The translations under genes and the position numbers were made by a program. The notes under the pieces are model-generated. The model was given only the letters and a program-made list of their open reading frames with translations. It was not told the origin of the DNA and made no database searches. From positions 38,915,700 to 38,979,699 of the forward strand of contig JASEVX010000011.1 of the NCBI GenBank assembly GCA_031761405.1: DNA of 64,000 bases. The letters run 5' to 3'. This stretch comes from Serripes groenlandicus. Taxonomy: Eukaryota > Mollusca > Bivalvia > Cardiida > Cardiidae. Position 1 is the first letter of the stretch. Each line of letters starts with the position of its first letter. Below are positions 57,112 to 64,000 of the stretch, piece by piece.

Positions 57112-57168
57112 GGACTATTTTGCTGTAGATCAGCATGACAGCGGATGTATTTGGCGTAATTTGACCTA
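57112..57168 (+). repeat. 57-bp segment duplicated at 1653-1709
   Basis: This copy is preceded by an acceptor-like 'cacatttttctag' and stops (TAG) right where similarity ends. Confidence 0.5.
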
Positions 57169-57273
57169 GACGTACGTCTTACACGAGACGTATCACATCG
57201 CGTAATTGTTAGTTTAATCGGATAAACGAAACCTATCGAAATTAAAGATATCCGTGTTAGGTTGGCTTTTTCA

Positions 57274-57486
57274 TTAACTCTTTCAGCGCCGAATTGTTTA
57301 AAGTAGACTCTTCCATGTTCAAAAGCAGGTGTCTCCATTTCTCATGGTATAAAAGTGTGGACTATTTCGATAACTAAAAGGCAAACAATGCTGATTTCAG
57401 GTGAGACAGCTCGTTACGAGCTGACTCACCTGAATCGGCATTGTTTGCAAAAACCTTAATATTGCCTTTGGCGCTGAAAGAGTTAA
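57274..57486. mobile_element. Family D foldback MITE, intact
   Basis: TTAACTCTTTCAGCGCC to ggcgctgaaagagTTAA. Central palindrome 'gagacagctcgttacgagct'. Both boundaries are TTAA. Confidence 0.88.
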
Positions 57487-57732
57487 AATAACCTTTTCAA
57501 CTAATAAGCAGATAAATGGTGCATTTATACGTATATCGAAATAACGGTTGACTTTTTATGGATAAAAAAACAGGAATCTACAATGCAATCCATCAATATA
57601 ATAATATCCTATCGAAGTAGCCCAAACTGTGACCTTGACCTTGTATTACAATATGAACGTTGCGTGATTTGAAACGAACAGGCTGTTCAATAGCAATATT
57701 ACATACAGTTTCTCGGAACTTATCTAGCCGTC

Positions 57733-57860
57733 ATAACGTTTTCCCATATGCAGACGCATTGTGCCGTATTTGCAGTAAAATACTTTAGTAGAAAACATTG
57801 TGGCAAACGGAGAATTTGATTGCCATGAACATCTTTTCCCTTTGTCAAATTGTCTTACAA
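57733..57860. mobile_element. Family B MITE fragment
   Basis: 'cgttttcccatatgcagacg' and 'aaaacattgtggcaaacgga' are recognisable. The right arm is lost next to the following copy. Confidence 0.6.
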
Positions 57861-57957
57861 TGTGTACAACTGTATTTAATAATTACTTCCTTATTAATAT
57901 TCATTGCCATGTGTTATTAAAGGTGTATGCTTCATACTCGATGTTAGTTCGAAATGA

Positions 57958-58170
57958 TTAACCCCTTTCCACATACATCGAGTCTGCAGCAGACGACTTT
58001 GAAAACATATAGGGAAACTATGAAAACTCTCTATATATGGAATGGGCTTGAACATATTGTGGCAAAAGGAGAAATTGATCATTATCAGCAATTTCTACTT
58101 TTGTCACAACGTTTTCAAAAGTCATCTAATGCAGATACGTAAAAATGCGACTGCTATGGGAAAGGGTTAA
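57958..58170. mobile_element. Family B MITE
   Basis: TTAACCCCTTTCCACATACA to tatgggaaagggTTAA. Inner arms 'tgcagcagacgactttgaaa' and 'ttttcaaaagtcatctaatg'. Confidence 0.88.
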
Positions 58171-58347
58171 ATGAACAGCCAGAAGTCAACACAGTATGTG
58201 ATCAATCACACCAATCAACCAGATATACATTAGCAGCCTAACCGAGTAACACGTGGAAGTTACAAATCCCTTCGCGATATCTGCTAATCAGATGACAAAG
58301 AAATAACATGATATTGAATCATTATAAATGTCGTAACGTGGCTTACG

Positions 58348-58557
58348 GTTAATGAATCCTTTCCCAGGTGTTGACGCGTTTTGACGCACATATAACAGAC
58401 AACTTCCAAAAATATAATGAGCAATGTCTCCATTTGCCCTAACGTGTTTAACTCTTTTTAATAACTTTACTTTCATTCTTAGAGATTTTCAATATTTTAG
58501 ATTAGATGTGTTCGAAGTCGTCTGCAGCATATTTTTGTTGTATGTTGGAAGTGGTGA
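58348..58557. mobile_element. Family B MITE, diverged
   Basis: 'aatcctttcccaggtgttga' on the left. 'tcgaagtcgtctgcagcata' and 'ttgttgtatgttggaag' on the right. Confidence 0.65.
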
Positions 58558-58717
58558 ATTACATAAGATTCGTTAACTTGTTGATACCAGCCTTTTGTCC
58601 ATGAACTGTTCACTACTGTATGCGACTTTAAACAGCATTTATCATTTAACGCACAATTTAAATCCTTTCCCACAACACGTGCAATTTCTCATATTATCTA
58701 GATGGTTCCAAAGTCGT

Positions 58718-58765
58718 CTGTCTGGGTCTGTCAATCCAGGGGTTGTGAGTTCGAACCCAGGTTTC
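58718..58765 (+). mobile_element. S2 SINE head fragment
   Basis: 'tctgtcaatccaggggttgt' and the B box 'gagttcgaaccc' only. Confidence 0.55.
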
Positions 58766-58849
58766 AATAATATTTGAAAAACACGTAAGATTCAAGAATG
58801 TCTAAACAACATCTTAGTTTCAAGGACGTGTGTCTGTCTCGCAGCTTCA

Positions 58850-58960
58850 TTATTGTGTGAATGTCATGTCAGCTTAAGAAATGTCTTAATGTCATGTCAG
58901 CTTCAAAAATGTTTGAATGTCATGTCATTTTCAAGAATGTTTAAATGTCTTGTGAACGAA
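58850..58960. repeat. ~31-bp tandem repeat, about four units
   Basis: 'gaatgtcatgtcagcttcaa' plus 'aaatgttt' variants. Confidence 0.75.
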
Positions 58961-59009
58961 CATACATTGGTGTAACTACATCGAAGATCAGGCTGTTCAG
59001 GTTCGACAA

Positions 59010-59225
59010 CCCATTTCAACTTGCAATGAGCAATTCCTGTTTTTGACACAATGTCTTCAAGTCTTTTCAACTTGCAATGAGCAATTCCTGTTTTGACACA
59101 ATGTCTTCAAGTCTTTTCAATTTGCAATGAGCAATTCCTGTGTTTGACAAAATGTCTTCAAGTCTTTTCAACTTGCAAAGAACAATTCCTGTTTTTGACA
59201 CAATGTATTCAACTCTTTTCATGAA
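59010..59225. repeat. ~57-bp tandem repeat, four units
   Basis: 'caacttgcaatgagcaattc' and 'ctgtttttgacacaatgtct' recur. The unit resembles an inner arm of family B ('gagcaatttcttcttttgtc'), so the array may derive from a MITE. Confidence 0.85.
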
Positions 59226-59330
59226 CTACCTATTCACGTACAGAGTTCTTTTCCATATCTTCTCTTAAATATTGTCTCATGCTGCATACATGTTGTACGT
59301 GGGTGAAGGTTACTGTTAATCTGAAAGTGC

Positions 59331-59490
59331 GACCAGGTGAGACAGATCAAAATGAGCAGTCTCTCCTGAAAACTGCATTGTTTGCCACTTAATAATAATT
59401 TCCTGTTGAACGATAACAAGAGGGATCCAATTTTAAACATGGAAAAGTCGACTTTGTGAAATTTGGGAGTGAAATAATTAATTAAGACGG
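59331..59490. mobile_element. Family D MITE, left part missing
   Basis: 'gagacagatcaaaatgagca', 'aactgcattgtttgccactt' and 'aaacatggaaaagtcgactt' match 36050-36190. Confidence 0.7.
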
Positions 59491-60385
59491 TTAGGAATAC
59501 ATAGAGGATATCTGCTTATTAAATGAGGATAGGACATATTAACGGATAAAAGCCTCACATGCTATGGGTATTGCAACATCTCGTCTATATTAGCACGGAT
59601 ACCGATGACAAATGACTAAACGAAACAATACATGTCAGAGCATGTTCCTCAGAGACATCTGTTTAATGAATGACAAAGCGATGCCTAAACAGATAATAAC
59701 GCAATAACGCATTGCATCACTGAAATGAATTGAATGTCGACCCTTTTCAACTAATGTTTATAAGAGCTAGAAAGAAGGGACGTCACCTAGATGCTACAAA
59801 CGTTAAAGGAGTGTTGTTTTAACTTTTACAAGAATCAAGTTTTAAGACATACATATGATATTACTAGAACTCGTTTATCTCAATCGAACATGTACGTGAC
59901 AAATATTCGAAAATTGGTTGACAAATAAAATATCTATGATATTATGAATGTTGTAAGTACCTATGCCAGTTTGACATTGCCGATTAAAGTGTAACACATT
60001 TAAAGTTTCGTATATGTGCGTATATGTTACATAATCACAGTATAAAATGGTTATTTCGTGAACACTAAGGGTGTGTTTCGCTTATGGATTATGTAACTAT
60101 TTGCCTTTCTATATAACACACAACCACGACTGCCTTAAGCGGGAAATAAACCCGGATCAAAATGTCCCTCATTAATTGATCAAAGAAATAGGATATTACT
60201 TTCAATTAAAACCACCAGCGTGTCTGTCAATTCTATATCTTTCGACAGAAAACATGAAATACAAATCAGAAAAATAGATAAATGTTTCAAAAAACAAATG
60301 TTCAAATGTGTTTATTGGCTTACGTATCTTAGCAACAAATATCCACTGAAACATTAGTGTGATACATATCACAGGAAAGTCGACA

Positions 60386-60615
60386 TTAACCCTTTCCCTC
60401 ATACGACAATTCTGCAGCAGACGACTTTGAACGTATTTTGTCAAAACATAGACAATCTCCATAATTGAATGGATAACCTATGACAAAACGTGGAAAACAT
60501 GGTGGCAAAAGGAGAAATTGCTCGTTTTGTGCAATTTCGTCTTTTGTCACTATGTTTTCAAAAAGCCGTCTGCTGCAGAGGCGTCAGAAAGCGTCTATAT
60601 GAGGGAAAGGGTTAA
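60386..60615. mobile_element. Family B MITE, near intact
   Basis: TTAACCCTTTCCCTCATACG to tgagggaaagggTTAA. Arms and centre are nearly identical to 46092-46322, indicating recent amplification. Confidence 0.92.
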
Positions 60616-60779
60616 AAGAGGGTTATAGTTTTCAAAATTATTGCAATAACAAGCACAATAACCAAATCGTATAGTCCGCTGTTTGTCATAAACGTGTACC
60701 ATAAGCTTCATTGATGTCTGTTCGACCAGAAAGCGAAATTCGAAGATCCTGATCTGGCTGCGCTGGACGCTTATCGCCA

Positions 60780-61275
60780 AGTCCTATAATGGTCACTTTT
60801 CGCGTGACTAGACACACTTTATCTGACCACATAGGTCGTAAAACAGTTACATCGTTTTCCAATTCCTATACTGGTCACTTTTTGCGTGACTAAACATACT
60901 TTATCTGACCACATAGGTCGTCAAACAGTTACATCTTTTTCCAATTCCTATACTGGTCACTTTTCGTGTGACTAGACACACTTTATCTGACCACATAGGT
61001 CGTAAAACAGTTACATATTTTTCCAATTCCTATACTGGTCACTTTTCGTGTGACTAGACACACTTTATCTGACCACATATGTCGTAAAACAGTTACATCT
61101 TTTTCCAATTCCTATACTGGTCACTTTTCGTGTGACTAGACACACTTTATCTGACCACATAGGTCGTAAAACAGTTACATCTTTTTCCAATTCCTATACT
61201 GGTCACTTTTCGTGTGACTAGACACACTTTATCTGACCACATAGGTCGTAAAACAGTTACATGGTTTTCCAATTC
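60780..61275. repeat. 82-bp tandem array, six units
   Basis: 'ggtcacttttcgtgtgacta' occurs at 60791, 60873, 60955, 61037, 61119 and 61201, at exactly 82-bp spacing with few differences. Confidence 0.95.
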
Positions 61276-61279
61276 CCCG

Positions 61280-62590
61280 TGCTAATGTATTTATCAAACG
61301 ACGTCTATTTGACAATTACAGCGCCTGTTAATATTAGATAGCCAGTGATGTCTACACTGATATATTTTGAGTAATACTTTCATGGAAACCAACCTTACTT
61401 TTGATCTTCAATGCTAAGTATTTTTGGAACAATTATAGCTGATAGACTGATCAAAGTTGAATCAAACGACATGTTAACAGTATTTTAGTATTCGTTACAC
61501 GGACGGTGGCCGCTACACATTACCAGGCTTTCTCGCACCAGAATGGAACGCAGTATTCTTCGTGGGCGGCTGGCAATCGCTCCCAAGACCATGCACTGAT
61601 TGTTGTTAGCGTAGTGTTGCAACATTAATAACACGAGTCACAATGCAATCGTTCTGACGAACACTGGATCGTTAGCCATTATGTATACCAACAGTGCTAC
61701 CGCGGCTCTTCAGTGAAACATTTATATGACGATACTATACTCGATGTCTGAGAATGCGATTTTATCCAAATTGTCACTGTTTGCCAGGAGTTTCTCAAGA
61801 TATAATTATTTGATATAGTAGCAGCTATGCTGACAGAAGGACTGCACGACTTATATCTTGTTTCAACACGTCAACCATGTGACAGTAGTCCTTGTCTATA
61901 CATATAAGCAGGGCTATCGTGACACTGCATTGACAACGTTATAAAGATAATAAACTTAGTCTGCGAAATTGGGAACCCTTATTTAACCTTTTCGATGATG
62001 ATTTTAAAAATGGATATTTCGAAAGAGCCCATTGCAAATTCTAGGAATATGACAACATACAAATGTTGAGTTTAGCATCAAACAGTATGCGCAGGCTGGC
62101 CTGTCCCTATACTGGTGACACAGGCTTCAAAAAACGGTTCCAATAGTCAAAGCGTTAACAAGCGGAACTTTTTTCAGAAGGTACTTGTTTTCAGGTTTAA
62201 CATATTAGGAATTGTCTAAATATTTGAGTTCAAAATAGTATTGCTTAACGATTGTCTTTCACTCACTGTGATAAACAGATACGTGTCTATGGGTTCTTAA
62301 GTTAGGGCGAGAGCAATGTTGAACACGTTTAGTGCGCAACACCGTTCCTTAGTCAATGTGTGAAACAGCGGAAATGCGATATTGTGAAGAAAATGATATG
62401 GTGTCCCTGATTCTATTGATTAACATTAACATATTCAAAAACTATATAAACAGGAATTCTCGGCTTTGAACATGCTTAAGTTGCTTCTCGAAACCGGGGT
62501 CATTATATATATATTGCATGGCTTCCAGTGTGACAGTACATATTGTCAACATGAGGAAAATACTGTTACCCGAGGCGAAGCAGTTCTGTA
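61280..62590. other. Intergenic, degraded SINE only
   Basis: 61,505-61,680 has 'ccaggctttctcgcacc' and 'aacgagtcacaatg'-like pieces of an old reverse S2 SINE. No gene seen. Confidence 0.4.
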
Positions 62591-62597
62591 CTTTTGA

Positions 62598-62812
62598 TTA
62601 ACCCTTTCCCACATTCAGACAAATTTTGACGTAATAGTAGCAGACGACTTTTGAAAACATTGTGGCTAAAGGTGAAATTGCTCATGATGAGCAATTTTTC
62701 CTTCAGACACAATGTTTTCAACTTTATTTAACAATTAAGCTTTTTTTTATGGAGATTGTTCAGGTTTTCAAAGTCGTCTGCTGCAGAATTGGTGTATGTG
62801 AGAAAGGGATAA
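62598..62812. mobile_element. Family B MITE
   Basis: TTAACCCTTTCCCACATTCA, central 'aaattgctcatgatgagcaa', right 'gtcgtctgctgcagaattgg' and 'gagaaagggataa'. Confidence 0.85.
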
Positions 62813-62887
62813 ATTTCGTGTAGTTTACATTGATTGCGAAACAAACGTTCAGCTTATATTACTCAGTATCGATATTTGCTTCTTGGG

Positions 62888-62995
62888 AAACATTACCAGT
62901 ACTAACGACGGCTTGTTTGGAGAAATCCACTCATCGCCGGATTCGAACCCGGGACCTCTGGTCGAAGCTATACCACCGAATCACTGGCCATCCGC
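62888..62995 (-). mobile_element. S4 SINE, reverse
   Basis: 'ttaccagtactaacgacggc', the B-box complement 'ggattcgaacccgggacc' and the A-box complement 'gctataccaccgaatcactg'. Confidence 0.75.
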
Positions 62996-63047
62996 TAGTA
63001 GAATGATAAGCTTTAATTGATGATGCCTAACTATCCACCTCATATGA

Positions 63048-63293
63048 CGTGGGCTTGGCATGAAACGGTTGTAACTTAAATTGGTATTTTTTTACCAACG
63101 TTAACCACCTCACCATAAAGTCTTTATAAGCGTTAACTCATTTTACTTGGTAAACAATGGAAATTTAGGTGCCATTGCTCGTTCTGAGCAATGGCACCTA
63201 AATTTGCATTGTTTACAAAGGGGTCAAAATTGCCCCTAAACCAGGGTTTTCAAAATAGGTTTTGAGTTACAACCGTTTCACGCCAAGCCCTCG
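63048..63293. mobile_element. Family C foldback MITE with ATGA duplication
   Basis: CGTGGGCTTGGCATGAAACG to ccgtttcacgccaagccctcg. ATGA at 63044-63047 and 63294-63297. The central 'gccattgctcgttctgagca' is extended into ~30-bp perfect arms. Confidence 0.92.
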
Positions 63294-63485
63294 ATGACGT
63301 ATGACTTGAAACCATTCGCCAGGGTCTGGATTGTCGTATACGAGACAAATATTGATAAAGCTGTCGGGCAATTACAGCAGCTGTTAATACAAGATAGCGT
63401 GGTTTGTAACGTCTATGTCGATATAGGTATATTTATGTCGGGTCAGGCGAAATGGGGCCTTATGCCATCTCTGAATTGGTATCAC

Positions 63486-63711
63486 TTAATCCTTTCAATT
63501 ATACAACAAATATGCAGACGACTTTGAAAATATCTAGCAAAAAAAATTCAAAATCTCTATAAATGAAAGTATATTTTTTAAACAGAGTTGAAAACATTGT
63601 GGCAAAAAGAGAAATTGCTCATTATGAGCAATTTATCGTTTTGCAACAATGTTTTCAAAAGTCGTCTGCTGCAGAGGTGTTAGAAAGTGTATCTATGTGG
63701 GAAATGGTTAA
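63486..63711. mobile_element. Family B MITE
   Basis: TTAATCCTTTCAATTATACA to gtgggaaatggTTAA. Centre 'gaaattgctcattatgagca'. Confidence 0.85.
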
Positions 63712-64000
63712 CCCTTATCGCGCTGAATTGCAACATTTGATTTCAGCATCTTTTAACTTTTTTGGAAAGGTCTTGTTTTCACTTAAAGACTTATGGAAAT
63801 ATTGTATCAATTTGAAGCGAACAATGTAGATCAAGATAAGACTGCACGAATGGTGCAGGTTTATCACGGCTTTACATATTTTGCAAATGTTTATCAAACG
63901 TTCGCGCGTAAAATCACTAACGATAAGAACTATAGTCTTCGACATGAGTGACATTTACCAAGACTTAACTGCACTAATGTGCAGGCCGGTCCTTTTCTAA

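Overview
The window is eukaryotic nuclear DNA: AT-rich, with long non-coding stretches, canonical GT-AG splice sites, tRNA-derived SINEs, palindromic MITEs, microsatellites and tandem arrays. The repeat content (a GTCT microsatellite fused to a ~150-bp core-repeat array, as in the bivalve pearl/CvA elements, and SINE tails ending in AATC repeats) points to a bivalve mollusc, probably a heterodont clam. This is inference; no species-diagnostic gene is present.

Only two gene structures are well supported. (1) Plus strand, 5290-16191: a six-exon model for a 183-residue single-pass membrane protein. It has a signal peptide exon, a predicted 10-nt microexon, two homologous cysteine-rich modules on separate exons, a transmembrane exon and a cytoplasmic tail exon. 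All five splice junctions keep one open frame. (2) Minus strand, 24925-21343: the last two exons of a membrane receptor. The 120-nt exon has the pattern of transmembrane helix 7 plus helix 8 of a rhodopsin-class GPCR, and the last exon encodes an ~890-residue disordered tail with degron-, PTB- and PDZ-type motifs. Its 5' exons were not found. A third, weaker call is the terminal exon of another membrane protein at 1799-1942. A pseudogene fragment of a lysine/arginine-rich repeat-associated protein lies at 33145-33396.

The rest is mostly mobile or tandem DNA. By region: 1-5 kb holds a foldback MITE, a 104-bp tandem array and a Tc-type duplicated foldback. 5-16 kb is the plus-strand gene, whose introns carry two pearl/Helitron-like elements (7.46-8.94 kb and 10.35-12.25 kb). 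18-19.1 kb is a 72-bp satellite. 21.3-25 kb is the receptor 3' end. 25-49 kb is gene-poor and dense in SINEs and MITEs. 49.9-50.8 kb is a 902-bp giant palindrome with a target duplication. 51.3-53 kb is a 31-bp satellite, 55.5-55.9 kb a 16-bp satellite and 60.8-61.3 kb an 82-bp array.

Repeat family labels are mine. A = foldback starting GAGCCGTCCCGCGAG, ~261 bp, 4-bp AT-rich duplications. B = TTAACCCTTTCCCAC... foldback, ~220 bp, TTAA ends. C = CGAGGGCTTGGC... foldback, ~250 bp. D = TTAACTCTTTCAGCGCC foldback. E = ~73-bp near-perfect palindrome. G = old dispersed repeat with 'cagatgtacaggctgatctg'. H = Tc1/mariner-like MITE with TACAGTCAAACC ends. S1-S4 = tRNA-derived SINE groups.
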